Positions 1 to 14,708 of a DNA stretch of 64,000 nt are shown one piece after another (position 1 is the first letter of the stretch; every line of letters starts with the position of its first letter). Under the pieces are notes generated by a model, which was given only the letters and a program-made list of their open reading frames with translations, was not told the origin of the DNA and did not search any database. This stretch comes from Xylocopa sonorina (taxonomy: Eukaryota; Arthropoda; Insecta; Hymenoptera; Apidae). The stretch lies in NCBI RefSeq assembly GCF_050948175.1, contig NW_027490388.1, positions 186,001-250,000 of the forward strand, in the 5' to 3' direction. The position numbers and the translations under genes are program-made.

Positions 1-645
1 ACACTTCCTTGCAAGGAAATAGCGTTTGCAGATGTCTACGTATCGTAGCAATAGAGTTCAAATGCATCTTAAAACGCGATATCGCATCTCATTTTTATGT
101 TTCATGGTAAGATATAATACGATTTGCGAAGTGTTATGTATTCCTCGTCTACATATCAACTAAATGTAAATGCGCACTTCCTTGCAAGGAAATATCGTTT
201 GCAGATGTCTACGTATCGTAGCAATAGAGTTCTTATGATTCTTAAAACGCGATATCGCATCTCATTTCTATGTTTCATGGTAAGATATAATATGATTTGC
301 GAAGTGTTATGTATTCCTCGTCTACACTTCAAATGAATGTAAATGCGACACTTCTTTGCAAGGAAATAGCTTTTGCAGATGTCTACGTATCGTAGCAATA
401 GAGTTCCTATGATTCTTAAAACGCGATATCGCATCTCATTTCTATGTTTCATGGTAAGATATAATATGATTTGCGAAGTGTTATGTATTCCTCGTCTACA
501 CTTCAAAACAATGTAAATGCGACACTTCTTTGCAAGGAAATAGCGTTTGCAGATGTCTACGTATCGTAGCAATAGAGTTCCTATGATTCTTAAAACGCGA
601 TATCGTATCTCATTTCTATGTTTCATGGTAAGATATAATATGATT
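1..645. repeat. Duplicated satellite block, copy 1 (offset 2782)
   Basis: Matches 2783 to about 3430, sixteen monomers minus 2 bp, including the rare CTACATATCAACTAAATG and AATGCGCACTTCC (2-bp deletion) variants. One visible difference is TTTTTATGTTTCATGG here against TTTCTATTGTTCATGG in the other copy. The match ends near 645, where this copy reads GTGTCACG. It may start before base 1. Confidence 0.8.
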
Positions 646-2782
646 TGCGAAGTGTCACGTATTCCTCGCCTACACTTCAAATGAATGTAAATGCGACACT
701 TCCTTGCTAGGAAATAGCGTTTGCAGCCGTCTACGCATCGAAGCAATAGAGTTCAAATGCTTCTTAAAACGAGATATTGCATCTCATATCTATGTTTCCT
801 GATAAGATATAATATTCATTTCGAAGTGTTATTCATTCCTCGTCTACGATTCAAATGAATGTAAATGCGACACTTCCTTGCATGGAAATAGCGTTTGCAG
901 ATGTCTACGTATCGTAGCAATAGAGTTCTTATGATTCTTAAAACGCGATATCGCATCTCATTTCTATGTTTCGTGGTAAAATATAATATTCATTGCGAAG
1001 TGTTATGCATTCCTCGTCTACGATTCAAATGAATGTAAATGCGACACTTCCTTGCAAGGAAATAGCGTTTGCAGATGTCTACGTATCGTAGCAATAGAGT
1101 TCTTATGATTCTTAAAACGCGATATCGCATCTCATTTCTATGTTTCATGGTAAGATATAATATGATTTGCGAAGTATCATGTATTCCTCGTCTACACTTC
1201 AAATGAATGTGAATGCGATACTTCCTCGCCAGGAAATAGCATTTGCAGATGTCTACGTATCGTAGCAATAGCTTTCTAATGCTTCTTAAAACGCGATATC
1301 GATTCTCATTTCTATGTTTCATGGTAAGATATAATATGATTTGCGAAGTGTCACGTATTACTCGCCTACACTTCAAATGAATGTAAATGCGACACTTCCT
1401 TGCTAGGAAATAGCGTTTGCAGATGTCTACGTATAGAAGCAATAGAGTTCAAATGCTTCTTAAAACGAGATATTGCATCTCATATCTATGTTTCCTGATA
1501 AGATATAATATTCATTTCGACATGTTATGCATTCCTCGTCTACGATTCAAGTGAATGTAAATGCGACACTTCCTTGCAAGGAAATAGCGTTTGCAGATGT
1601 CTACGTATCGTAGCAATAGAGTTCTTATGATTCTTAAAACGCGATATCGCATCTCATTTCTATGTTTCATGGTAAGATATAATATGATTTGCGAAGTATC
1701 ATGTATTCCTCGTCTACACTTGAAATGAATGTAAATGCGACACTTCCTTGCTAGGAAATAGCGTCTGCAGATGTCTAGGTATTGTAGCAATAGAGTTCTA
1801 ATGCTTCTTAAAACGAGATATTGCATCTCATATCTATGTTTCCTGATAAGATATAATATTCATTGCGAAGTGTTATGCATTCCTCGTCTACGCTTCAAAT
1901 GAATGTAAATGCGACACTTCCTTGCAAGGAAATAGCGTTTGCAGATTTCTACGTATCGTAGCAATAGAGTTCTTAAGATTCATAAAACGCGTATCGCATC
2001 TCCTTTCTATGTTTCATGGTAAGATATAATATGACTTGCGAAGTATCATGTATTCCTCGTCTACACTTCAATTGAATGTAAATGCGACACTTCCTTGCTA
2101 GGAAATAGCGTCTGCAGATGTCTAGGTATCGTAGCAATAGAGTTCTAATGCTTCTTAAAACGCGATATCGCATCACATTTCTATGTTTCATGGTAAGATA
2201 TAATATGATTTGCGAAGTGTTATGTATTCCTCGTCTACACTTCAAATGAATGTAAGTGCGACACTTCCTTGCAAGGAAATACCGATTGCAGATGTCTACG
2301 TCTCGTAGCAATAGAGTTCATATGATTCTTAAAACGCGATGTCGAATCTCATTTCTATGTTTCATGGTAGGATATAATATGATTTGCGAAGTGTCATGTA
2401 TTCCTCGTCTACACTTCAAATGAATGTAAATGCGACACTTCCTTGCAAGGAAATAGCGTTTGCAGATGTCTACGTATCGTAGCAATAGAGTTCTAATGCT
2501 TCTTAAAACGCGATATCGCATCTCATTTCTATGTTTCATGGTAAGATATAATATGATTTGCGAAGTGTTATGTATTCCTCGTCTACACTTCAAATGAATG
2601 TAAATGCGACACTTCCTTGCAAGGAAATAGCGATTGCAGATGTCTACGTCTCGTAGCAATAGAGTTCATATGATTCTTAAAACGCGATATCGCATCTCAT
2701 TTCTATGTTTCATGGTAAGATATAACATGATTTGCGAAGTGTTATGTATTCCTTGTCTACGATTCAAATGAATGTAAATGCG

Positions 2783-3430
2783 ACACTTCCTTGCAAGGAA
2801 ATAGCGTTTGCAGATGTCTACGTATCGTAGCAATAGAGTTCAAATGCATCTTAAAACGCGATATCGCATCTCATTTCTATTGTTCATGGTAAGATATAAT
2901 ACGATTTGCGAAGTGTTATGTATTCCTCGTCTACATATCAACTAAATGTAAATGCGCACTTCCTTGCAAGGAAATATCGTTTGCAGATGTCTACGTATCG
3001 TAGCAATAGAGTTCTTATGATTCTTAAAACGCGATATCGCATCTCATTTCTATGTTTCATGGTAAGATATAATATGATTTGCGAAGTGTTATGTATTCCT
3101 CGTCTACACTTCAAATGAATGTAAATGCGACACTTCTTTGCAAGGAAATAGCTTTTGCAGATGTCTACGTATCGTAGCAATAGAGTTCCTATGATTCTTA
3201 AAACGCGATATCGCATCTCATTTCTATGTTTCATGGTAAGATATAATATGATTTGCGAAGTGTTATGTATTCCTCGTCTACACTTCAAAACAATGTAAAT
3301 GCGACACTTCTTTGCAAGGAAATAGCGTTTGCAGATGTCTACGTATCGTAGCAATAGAGTTCCTATGATTCTTAAAACGCGATATCGTATCTCATTTCTA
3401 TGTTTCATGGTAAGATATAATATGATTTGC
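2783..3430. repeat. Duplicated satellite block, copy 2 (offset 2782)
   Basis: Second copy of the block at 1-645. Its right part (2981 to about 3500) also matches 3851 to about 4370 at an offset of 870 bp (five monomers). The rare CTTCAAAACAATG variant appears at 503, 3285 and 4155. Confidence 0.8.
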
Positions 3431-4370
3431 GGAGTGTTATGTATTCCTCGTCTACACTTCAAATGAATGTAAATGCGACACTTCCTTGCAAGGAAATAGC
3501 GTTTGCAGATGTCTACGTATCGAAGCAATAGAGTTCTTATGATTCTTAAAATGCGATATCGCATCTGATTTCTATGTTTCATGGTAAGATATATTATGAT
3601 TTGCGAAGTGTTATGTATTCCTCGTCTACACTTCAAATGAATGTAAATGCGACACTTCTTTGCAAGGAAATAGCTTTTGCATATGTCTACGTATCGTAGC
3701 AATAGAGTTCCTATGATTCTTAAAACGCGATATCGCATCTCATTTCTATGTTTCATGGTAAGATATAACATGATTTGCGAAGTGTTATGCATTCCTTGTC
3801 TACGATTCAAATGAATGTAAAAGCAAAACTTCCTTGCAAGGATATAGCGTTTGCAGATGTCTACGTATCGTAGCAATAGAGTTCTTATGATTCTTAAAAC
3901 GCGATATCGCATCTCATTTCTATGTTTCATGGTAAGATATAATATGATTTGCGAAGTGTTATGTATTCCTCGTCTACACTTCAAATGAATGTAAATGCGA
4001 CACTTCTTTGCAAGGAAATAGCTTTTGCAGATGTCTACGTATCGTAGCAATAGAGTTCCTATGATTCTTAAAACGCGATATCGCATCTCATTTCTATGTT
4101 TCATGGTAAGATATAATATGATTTGCGAAGTGTTATGTATTCCTCGTCTACACTTCAAAACAATGTAAATGCGACACTTCTTTGCAAGGAAATAGCGTTT
4201 GCAGATGTCTACGTATCGTAGCAATAGAGTTCCTATGATTCTTAAAACGCGATATCGTATCTCATTTCTATGTTTCATGGTAAGATATAATATGATTTGC
4301 GGAGTGTTATGTATTCCTCGTCTACACTTCAAATGAATGTAAATGCGACACTTCTTTGCAAGGAAATAGC
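2981..4370. repeat. Five-monomer-step duplication (870 bp)
   Basis: Bases 2981-3500 and 3851-4370 are nearly identical and exactly 5 x 174 bp apart. They share GCTTTTGCAG, CTTCAAAACAATG, GATATCGTATCTC and TTGCGGAGTG in the same order. The copies drift apart after the GGAGTG monomer. Confidence 0.75.
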
Positions 4371-4454
4371 GTTTGCAGATGTCTACGTATCGTAGCAATA
4401 GAGTTCCTATGATTCTTAAAACGCGATATCGTATCTCATTTCTATGTTTCATGG

Positions 4455-6449
4455 TAAGATATAATATTCATTGCGAAGTGTTATGCATTCCTCGCCTACG
4501 ATTCAAATGAATGTAAATGCGACACTTCCTTGCTAGGAAATAGCGTTTGCAGAAGTCTACGTATCGCAGCAATAGAGTTCTGATGCTTCTTAAAACGCGA
4601 TATCGCATCTCTTTTCTATGTTTCATGGTAAGATGTAATATTATTTGCGAAGTGTTATGTATTCCTCGCCTATACTTCAAATGAATGTAAATGCGAGACT
4701 TCTTTGCTAGGAAATAGCGTTTGCAAATGTCTACCTATCGTAGCAATAGTGCTCTAATGCTTCTTAAAACGCGAAATCGCATCTCATTTCTATGTTTCAT
4801 GGTAAGATATAATATGATTTGCGAAGTATCATGTATTCCTCGTCTACACTTCAAATGAATGTAAATGCGACACTTCCTTGCTAGGAAATAGGATCAGCAG
4901 ATGTCTAGGTATCGTAGCAATAGAGTTCTAATGCTTCTTAAAACGCGATATCGCATCTCATTTCTATGTTTCATGGTAAGATATAATATGATTTGCGAAG
5001 TATCATGTATTCCTCGTCTACACTTCAAATGAATGTAAATGCGACACTTCCTTGCTAGGAAATAGCATCTGCAGATGTCTAGGTATCGTAGCAATAGAGT
5101 TCTAATGCTTCTTAAAACGCGATATCGCATCTCATTTCTATGTTTCATGGTTAGATATAATATGATTTGCGAAGTATCATGTATTCCTCGTCTACACTTC
5201 AAATGAATGTAAATGCGACACTTCCTTGCTAGAAAATAGCGTTTGCAGATGTCTACGTATCGTAGCAATAGAGTTCCTATGATTCTTAAAACGCGATATC
5301 GTATCTCATTTCTATGTTTCATGGTAAGATATAATATGATTTGCGGAGTGTTATGTATTCCTCGTCTACACTTCAAATGAATGTAAATGCGACACTTCCT
5401 TGCAAGGAAATAGCGTTTGCAAATGTCTACCTATCGTAGCAGTAGTGTTCTAATGCTCCTTAGAACGCGATGTCGCATCTCATTTCTATGTTTCATGGTA
5501 AGATATAATATGATTTGCGAAGTGTTATGTATTCCTCGTCTACACTTCAAATGAATGTAAATGCGACACTTCCTTGCAAGGAAATAGCGTTTGCAGATGT
5601 CTACGTATCGAAGCAATAGAGTTCAAATGCTTCTTAAAGCGAGATATTGCATCTCATATCTATGTTTCATGATAAGATATAATATTCATTGCGAAGTGTT
5701 ATGCATTCCTCGCCTACGATTCAAATGAATGTAAATGCGACACTTCCTTGCTAGGAAATAGCGTTTGCAGAAGTCTACGTATCGCAGCAATAGAGTTCTG
5801 ATGCTTCTTAAAACGCGATATCGCATCTCTTTTCTATGTTTCATGGTAAGATGTAATATTATTTGCGAAGTGTTATGTATTCCTCGCCTATACTTCAAAT
5901 GAATGTAAATGCGAGACTTCTTTGCTAGGAAATAGCGTTTGCAAATGTCTACCTATCGTAGCAATAGTGCTCTAATGCTTCTTAAAACGCGAAATCGCAT
6001 CTCATTTCTATGTTTCATGGTAAGATATAATATGATTTGCGAAGTATCATGTATTCCTCGTCTACACTTCAAATGAATGTAAATGCGACACTTCCTTGCT
6101 AGGAAATAGCATCAGCAGATGTCTAGGTATCGTAGCAATAGAGTTCTAATGCTTCTTAAAACGCGATATCGCATCTCATTTCTATGTTTCATGGTAAGAT
6201 ATAATATGATTTGCGAAGTATCATGTATTCCTCGTCTACACTTCAAATGAATGTAAATGCGACACTTCCTTGCTAGGAAATAGCATCTGCAGATGTCTAG
6301 GTATCGTAGCAATAGAGTTCTAATGCTTCTTAAAACGCGATATCGCATCTCATTTCTATGTTTCATGGTTAGATATAATATGATTTGCGAAGTATCATGT
6401 ATTCCTCGTCTACACTTCAAATGAATGCAAATGCGACACTTCCTTGCTA
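4455..6449. repeat. Seven-monomer-step duplication (1218 bp)
   Basis: About 4455-5231 and 5673-6449 match at an offset of 7 x 174 bp. Shared rare alleles are ATTCCTCGCCTACG, GCAGAAGTCTACG, CTCTTTTCTATG with AAGATGTAATATTATTTGC, ATCAGCAGATG and CATGGTTAGATATAATATG. One difference is ATAGGATCAGCAG near 4888 against ATAGCATCAGCAG near 6106. Confidence 0.8.
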
Positions 6450-9400
6450 GGAAATAGCGTCTGCAGATGTCTAGGTATCGTAGCAATAGAGTTCTAATGC
6501 TTCTTAAAACGCGATATCGCATCTCATTTCTATGTTTCATGGTAAGATGTAATATTATTTGCGAAGTGTTATGTATTCCTCGCCTATACTTCAAATGAAT
6601 GTAAATGCGAGACTTCTTTGCTAGGAAATAGCGTTTGCAAATGTCTACCTATCGTAGCAATAGAGTTCAAATGATTCTCAAAACGAGATATTGCATCTCA
6701 TATCTATGTTTCTTGATAAGATATAATATGATTTGCGAAGTGTCATGTATTCCTCGTCTACACTTCAAATGAATGTAAATGCGACACTTCCTTGCAAGGA
6801 AATAGCGTTTGCAGATGTCTACGTATCGAAGCAATGGAGTTCAAATGATTCTTAAAACGAGATATTGCATCTCATATCTATGTTTCATGATAAGATATAA
6901 TATGATTTGCGAAGTGTCATGTATTCCTCGTCTACACTTCAAATGAATGTAAATGCGACACTTCCTTGCTAGGAAATAGCGTCTTCAGATGTCTAGGTAT
7001 CGTAGCAATAGAGTTCAAATGCTTCTTAAAACGCGATATTGCATCTCATTTCTATGTTTCATGGTAAGATATAATATGATTTGCGAAGTGTTATGTATTC
7101 CTCGTCTACACTTCAAATGAATGTAAATGCGACACTTCCCTGCAAGGATGTAGCGTTTGCAGATGTCTACGTATCGTAGCAATAGAGTTCTTATGATTCT
7201 TAAAACGCGATATCGCATCTCATTTCTATGTTTCATGGTAAGGTATAATATGATTTGCGAAGTGTTATGTATTCCTCGTCTACACTTCAAATGAATGTAA
7301 ATGCGACACTTCCTTGCAAGGAAATAGCGTTTGCAGATGTCTACGTATCGAAGCAATAGAGTTCAAATGATTCTTAAAACGAGATATTGCATCTCATATC
7401 TATGTTTCATGATAAGATATAATATGATTGGCAAAGTGTCATGTATTCCTCGTCTACACTTCAAATGAATGTAAATGCGACACTTCCTTGCTAGGAAATA
7501 GCGTCTTCAGATGTCTAGGTATCGTAGCAATAGAGTTCTAATGCTTCTTAAAACGCGATATTGCATCTCATTTCTGTTTCATGGCAAGATATAATATGAT
7601 TTGCGAAGTGTCATGTATTCCACGTCTACACTTCAAATGAATGTAAATGCGACACTTCCTTGCTAGGAAATAGCGTCTGCAGATGTCTAGGTATCGTAGC
7701 AATAGAGTTCTAATGCTTCTTGAAACGCGATATCGCATCTCATTTCTATGTTTCATGGTAAGATATAATATGATTTGCGAAGTGTTATGTATTCCTCGTC
7801 TACACTTCAAATGAATGTAAATGCGACACTTCCCTGCAAGGAAATAGCGTTTGCAGATGTCTACGTATCGTAGCAATAGAGTTCTTATGATTCTTAAAAC
7901 GCGATATCGCATCTCATTTCTATGTTTCATGGTAAGGTATAATATGATTTGCGAAGTGTTATGTATTCCTCGTCTACACTTCAAATGAATGTAAATGCGA
8001 CACTTCCTTGCAAGGAAATAGCGTCTGCAGATGTCTAGGTATCGTAGCAATAGAGTTCTAATGCTTCTTAAAACGCGATATCGCATCTCATTTCTATGTT
8101 TCATGGAAAGATACAACATGATTTGCGAGGTGTTATGTATTCCTCGTCTACACTTCAAATGAATGTAAATGCGACACTTCCCTGCAAGGAAGTAGCGTTT
8201 GCAGATGTCTACGTATCGTAGCAATAGAGTTCTTATGATTCTTAAAACGAGATATTGCATCTCATATCTATGTTTCATGATAAGATATAATATGATTTGC
8301 GAAGTGTCATGTATTCCTCGTCTACACTTCAAATGAATGTAAATGCGACACTTCCTTGCAAGGAAATAGCGTTTGCAGATGTCTACGTATCGAAGCAATG
8401 GAGTTCAAATGATTCTTAAAACGAGATATTGCATCTCATATCTATGTTTCATGATAAGATATAATATGATTTGCGAAGTGTCATGTATTCCTCGTCTACA
8501 CTTCAAATGAATGTAAATGCGACACTTCCTTGCTAGGAAATAGCGTCTTCAGATGTCTAGGTATCGTAGCAATAGAGTTCAAATGGTTCTTAAAACGCGA
8601 TATTGCATCTCATTTCTGTTTCATGGTAAGATATAATATGATTTGCGAAGTGTCATGTATTCCTCGTCTACACTTCAAATGAATGTAAATGCGACACTTC
8701 CTTGCTAGGAAATAGCGTCTTCAGATGTCTAGGTATCGTAGCAATAGAGTTCAAATGCTTCTTAAAACGCGATATTGCATCTCATTTCTATGTTTCATGG
8801 TAAGATATAATATGATTTGCGAAGTGTCATGTATTACTCGTCTACACATCAAATGAATGTAAATGCGACACTTCCTTGCAAGGAAATAGCGTTTGCAGAT
8901 GTCTACGTATCGTAGCAATAGAGTTCTAATGCTTCTTGAAACGCGATATCGCATCTCATTTCTATGTTTCATGGTAAGATATAATATGATTTGCGAAGTG
9001 TCATGTATTACTCGTCTACACGTCAAATCAATGTGAATGCGATACTTCCTCGCTAGGAAATAGCGTTTGCAGATGTCTACGTATCGTAGCAATACCTTTC
9101 TAGTGCTTCTTAAAAGGCGATATCGCATCTCATTTCTATGTTTCATGGTAAGATATAACATGATTTGCGAAGTGTTATGTATTCCTCGTCAACACTTCAA
9201 ATGAATGTGAATGCGATACTTCCTCGCTAGGAAATAGCGTTTGCAGATGTCTACGTATCGTAGCAATAGAGTTCTAATGCTTCTTGAAACGCGATATCGC
9301 ATCTCATTTCTATGTTTCATGGTAAGATATAATATGATTTGCGAAGTGTTATGTATTCCTCGTCTACACTTCAAATGAATGTAAATGCGACACTTCCTTG

Positions 9401-9544
9401 CAAGGAAATAGCGTTTGCAGATGTCTACGTATCGAAGCAATAGTGTTCAAATGATTCTTAAAACGAGATATTGCATCTCATATCTATGTTTCTTGATAAG
9501 ATATTATATGATTTGCGAAGTGTCATGTATTCCTCGTCTACACT

Positions 9545-10330
9545 TCAAATGAATGTAAATGCGACACTTCCTTGCAGGGAAATAGCGTCTTCAGATGTCT
9601 AGGTATCGTAGCAATAGAGTTCTTAAGCTTCTTAAAACGCGATATTGCATCTCATTTCTGCTTCATGATAAGATATAATATGATTTGCGAAGTGTCATGT
9701 ATTCCTCGTCTACACTTCAGATGAATGTAAATGCGACACTTCCTTGCAAGGAAATAGCGTCTTCAGATGTCTGGGTATCGTAGCAATATAGTTCTAATGC
9801 TTCTTAAAACGCGATATCGCATCTCATTTCTATGTTTCATGGTAAGATATAATATGATTTGCGAAGTGTTATGTATTCCTCGTCTACACTTCAAACGAAT
9901 GTAAGAGTGACACTTCCTTGTAAGGAAATAGCGTTTGCAGATGTCTAGGTATCGTAGCAATAGAGTTCTAATGCTTCTTGAAACGCGATATCGCATCTCA
10001 TTTCTATGTTTCATGGTAAGATATAATATGATTTGCGAAGTGTTATGTATTCCTCGTCTACACTTCAAATGAATGTAAATTCGACACTTCCCTGCAAGGA
10101 AATAGCGTTTGCAGATGTCTACGTATCGTAGCAATAGAGTTCTTATGATTCTTAAAACGCGATATCGCATCTCATTTCTATGTTTCATGGTAAGGTATAA
10201 TATGATTTGCGAATTGTTATGTATTCCTCGTCTACACTTCAAATGAATGTAAGAGTGACACTTCCTTGTAAGGAAATAGCGTTTGCAGATGTCTACCTAT
10301 CGTAGCAATAGAGTTCTAGTGCTTCGTAAA
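9545..10330. repeat. Thirteen-monomer-offset duplication, copy 1
   Basis: Matches about 11805-12590 at an offset of 2260 bp (13 x 174 - 2). Both carry the TCTGCTTCATG deletion allele, CTTCAGATGTCTGGG with CAATATAGTTC, and the GAGTGACACTTCC variant twice. Point differences are few. Confidence 0.75.
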
Positions 10331-11804
10331 ACGCGAAATCGCATCTCATTTCTATGTTTCATGGTAAGATATAATATGATTTGCGAAGTGTCATGTATTA
10401 CTAGTCTACACATCAAATGAATGTAAATGCGACACTTCCTTGCTAGGAAATAGCGTCTGCAGATGTCTACGTATCGTAGCATTAGAGTTCTTATGATTCT
10501 TAAAACGCGATATCGCATCTCATTTCTGTGTTTCATGGTAAGGTATAATATGATTTGCGAAGTGTTACGTATTCCTCGTCTACACTTCAAATCAATGTGA
10601 ATGCGATACTTCCTCGCTTGGGAATAGCGTTTGCAGATGTCTACGTATCGTAGCAATAGCTTTATAGTGCTTCTTAAAACGCGAAATCGCATCTCATTTC
10701 TATGTTTCATGGTAAGATATAACATGATTTGCGAAGTGTTATGTATTCCTCGTCTACACTTCAAATGAATGTGAATGCGATACTTCCTCGCTAGGAAATA
10801 GCGTTTGCAGATGTCTATGTATCGTAGCAATAGCTTTCTAATGCTTCTAAAAGCGCGATATCGCATCTCATTTCTATGTTTCATGGTAAGATATAATATG
10901 ATTTGCGAAGTGTCATGTATTCCTCGTCTACACTTCAAATGAATGTAAATGCGACACTTCCTTGCTAGGAAATAGCGTCTGCAGATGTCTAGGTATCGTA
11001 GCAATAGAGTTCTAATGCTCCTTGAAACGCGATATCGCATCTCATTTCTATGTTTCATGGTAAGATATAATATGATTTGCGAAGTGTTATGTATTCCTCG
11101 TCTACACTTCAAATGAATGTAAATGCGACACTTCCTTGCAAGGAAATAGCGTTTGCAGATATTTACCTATCGTAGCAATAGAGTTCTAGTGCTTCTTGAA
11201 ACGCGATATCGCATCTCATTTCTATGTTTCATGGTAAGATATAATATGATTTGCGAAGTGTTATGCATTCCTCGTCTACACTTCAAATGAATGTAAATGC
11301 GACACTTCCCTGCAAGGAAATAGCGTTTGCAGATGTCTACGTATCGTAGCAATAGAGTTCTTGTGATTCTTAAAACGCGATATCACATCTCATTTCTATG
11401 TTTCATGGTAAGGTATAATATGATTTGCGAATTGTTATGTATTCCTCGTCTACACTTCAAATGAATGTAAGAGTGACACTTCCTTGTAAGGAAATAGCGT
11501 TTGCAGATGTCTACCTATCGTAGCAACAGAGTTCTAGTGCTTCGTAAAACGCGATATCGCATCTCATTTCTATGTATTATGGTAAGATATAATATGATTT
11601 GCGAAGTGTTATGCATTCCTCGTCTACGATTCAAATGAATGTAAATGCGACACTTCCTTGCAAGGAAATAGCGTTTGCAGATGTCTACGTATCGTAGCAA
11701 TAGCTTTCTAGTGCTTCTTAAAACGCGATATCGCATCTCATTTCTATGTTTCATGGTAAGATATAATATGATTTGCGAAGTGTTATGTATTCCTCGTCTA
11801 CACT

Positions 11805-12590
11805 TCAAATGAATGTAAATGCGACACTTCCTTGCAAGGAAATAGCGTCTTCAGATGTCTAGGTATCGTAGCAATAGAGTTCTTATGATTCTTAAAACGC
11901 GATATTGCATCTCATATCTGCTTCATGGTAAGATATAATATGATTTGCGAAGTGTCATGTATTCCTCGTCTACACTTCAAATGAATGTAAATGCGACACT
12001 TCCTTGCAAGGAAATAGCGTCTTCAGATGTCTGGGTATCGTAGCAATATAGTTCTAATGCTTCTTAAAACGCGATATCGCATCTCATTTCTATGTTTCAT
12101 GGTAAGATATAATATGATTTGCGAAGTGTTATGTATTCCTCGTCTACACTTCAAATGAATGTAAGAGTGACACTTCCGTGTAAGGAAATAGCGTTTGCAG
12201 ATGTCTAGGTATCGTAGCAATAGTATTCTAATGCTTCTTGAAACGCGATATCGCATCTCATTTCTATGTTTCATGGTAAGATATAATATGATTTGCGAAG
12301 TGTTATGTATTCCTCGTCTACACTTCAAATGAATGTAAATGCGACACTTCCCTGCAAGGAAATAGCGTTTGCAGATGTCTACGTATCGTAGCAATAGAGT
12401 TCTTATGATTCTTAAAACGCGATATCGCATCTCATTTCTATGTTTCATGGTAAGGTATAATATGATTTGCGAATTGTTATGTATTCCTCGTCTACACTTC
12501 AAATGAATGTAAGAGTGACACTTCCTTGTAAGGAAATAGCGTTTGCAGATGTCTACCTATCGTAGCAACAGAGTTCTGGTGCTTCGTAAA
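11805..12590. repeat. Thirteen-monomer-offset duplication, copy 2
   Basis: Second copy of 9545-10330. Part of this region also belongs to a six-monomer step: about 11240-11815 matches 12282-12857 at an offset of 1042 bp (6 x 174 - 2), sharing GCAACAGAGTTCT and GTGCTTCGTAAAACG. Confidence 0.75.
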
Positions 12591-13089
12591 ACGCGATATC
12601 GCATCTCATTTCTATGTATCATGGTAAGATATAATATGATTTGCGAAGTGTTATGCATTCCTCGTCTACGATTCAAATGAATGTAAATGCGACACTTCCT
12701 TGCAAGGAAATAGCGTTTGCAGATGTCTACGTATCGTAGCAATAGCTTTCTAGTGCTTCTTAAAACGCGATATCGCATCTCATTTCTATGTTTCATGGTA
12801 AGATATAATATGATTTGCGAAGTGTTATGTATTCCTCGTCTACACTTCAAATGAATGTAAATGCGACACTTCCCTGCAAGGAAGTAGCGTTTGCAGATGT
12901 CTACGTATCGTAGCAATAGAGTTCTTATGATTCTTAAAACGCGATATCGCATCTCATTTCTATGTTTCATGGTAAGGTATAATATGATTTGCGAAGTATT
13001 ATGTATTCCTCGCCTACACTTCAAATGAATGTAAATGCGACACTTCCTTGCAAGGAAATAGCGTCTGCAGATGTCTAGGTATCGTAGCA

Positions 13090-14708
13090 ATAGAGTTCTA
13101 ATGCTTCTTAAAACGCGATATCGCATCTCATTTCTATGTTTCATGGTAAGATACAACATGATTTGCGAAGTGTTATGTATTCCTCGTCTACACTTCAAAT
13201 GACTGTAAATGCGACACTTCCCTGCAAGGAAGTAGCGTTTGCAGATGTCTACGTATCGTAGCAATAGAGTTCTTATGATTCTTAAAACGAGATATTGCAT
13301 CTCATATCTATGTTTCATGATAAGATATAATATGATTTGCGAAGTGTCATGTATTCCTCGTCTACACTTCAAATGAATGTAAATGCGACACTTCCTTGCT
13401 AGGAAATAGCGTCTTCAGATGTCTAGGTATCGTAGCAATAGAGTTCAAATGCTTCTTAAAACGCGATATTGCATCTCATTTCTGTTTCATGGTAAGATAT
13501 AATATGATTTGCGAAGTGTCATGTATTCCTCGTCTACACTTCATATGAATGTAAATGCGACACTTCCTTGCTAGGAAATAGCGTCTGCAGATGTCTAGGT
13601 ATCGTAGCAATAGAGTTCTAATGCTTCTTGAAACGCGATATCGCATCTCATTTCTATGTTTCATGGTAAGATATAATATGATTTGCGAAGTGTTATGTAT
13701 TCCTCGTCTACACTTCAAATGAATGTAAATGCGACACTTCCCTGCAAGGAAATAGCGTTTGCAGATGTCTACCTATCGTAGCAATAGAGTTCTAATGCTT
13801 CTTGAAACGCGATATCGCATCTCATTTCTATGTTTCATGGTAAGATACAACATGATTTGCGAAGTGTTATGTATTCCTCGTCTACACTTCAAATGAATGT
13901 AAATGCGACACTTCCCTGCAAGGAAATAGCGTTTGCAGATGTCTACCTATCGTAGCAATAGAGTTCTAATGCTTCTTAAAACGCGATATCGCATCTCATT
14001 TCTATGTTTCATGGTAAGATACAACATGATTTGCGAAGTGTTATCTATTCCTCGTCTACACTTCAAATGAATGTAAATGCGACACTTCCCTGCAAGGAAG
14101 TAGCGTTTGCAGATGTCTACGTATCGTAGCAATAGAGTTCTTATGATTCTTAAAACGAGATATTGCATCTCATATCTATGTTTCATGATAAGATATAATA
14201 TGATTTGCGAAGTGTCATGTATTCCTCGTCTACACTTCAAATGAATGTAAATGCGACACTTCCTTGCTAGGAAATAGCGTCTTCAGATGTCTAGGTATCG
14301 TAGCAATAGAGTTCAAATGCTTCTTAAAACGCGATATTGCATCTCATTTCTGTTTCATGGTAAGATATAATATGATTTGCGAAGTGTCATGTATTCCTCG
14401 TCTACACTTCATATGAATGTAAATGCGACACTTCCTTGCTAGGAAATAGCGTCTGCAGATGTCTAGGTATCGTAGCAATAGAGTTCTAATGCTTCTTGAA
14501 ACGCGATATCGCATCTCATTTCTATGTTTCATGGTAAGATATAATATGATTTGCGAAGTGTTATGTATTCCTCGTCTACACTTCAAATGAATGTAAATGC
14601 AACACTTCCCTGCAAGGAAATAGCGTTTGCAGATGTCTACCTATCGTAGCAATAGAGTTCTAATGCTTCTTGAAACGCGATATCGCATCTCATTTCTATG
14701 TTTCATGG
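13090..14708. repeat. Five-monomer-step duplication (868 bp)
   Basis: About 13090-13840 and 13958-14708 match at an offset of 868 bp (5 x 174 - 2). Both copies contain TACAACATGATTTGCG, a type-B-like TTCTTATGATTCTTAAAACGAG unit and the TTTCTGTTTC 2-bp deletion, followed by ACTTCATATGAATG. Confidence 0.75.

Larger units (their letters stand above)
1..6980. repeat. Satellite subfamily domain 0
   Basis: This stretch is marked by GCGAAGTATCATG (about nine copies between 1170 and 6400; I did not see it elsewhere) and by TTCTTTGCAAGG and GTGTCACG variants. It holds the 16-, 5- and 7-monomer-offset duplications listed separately. The right limit is where GCGTCTTCAG first appears, near 6981, and is gradual. 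Confidence 0.6.

Noticed and set aside
124..336. Plus-strand 70-codon open frame, repeated at 2906-3118
   Set aside because: It lies wholly inside satellite monomers and exists only because both sites carry the same 2-bp deletion in a duplicated block.
2938..4452. Long minus-strand open frames (504 codons here; others to 545) resembling a protein of 58-residue repeats
   Set aside because: The period is 58 codons exactly, so openness follows from one stop-free monomer frame. Variants are freely non-synonymous, frames end at type-B TGA or at indels, and there is no start context, signal or domain.
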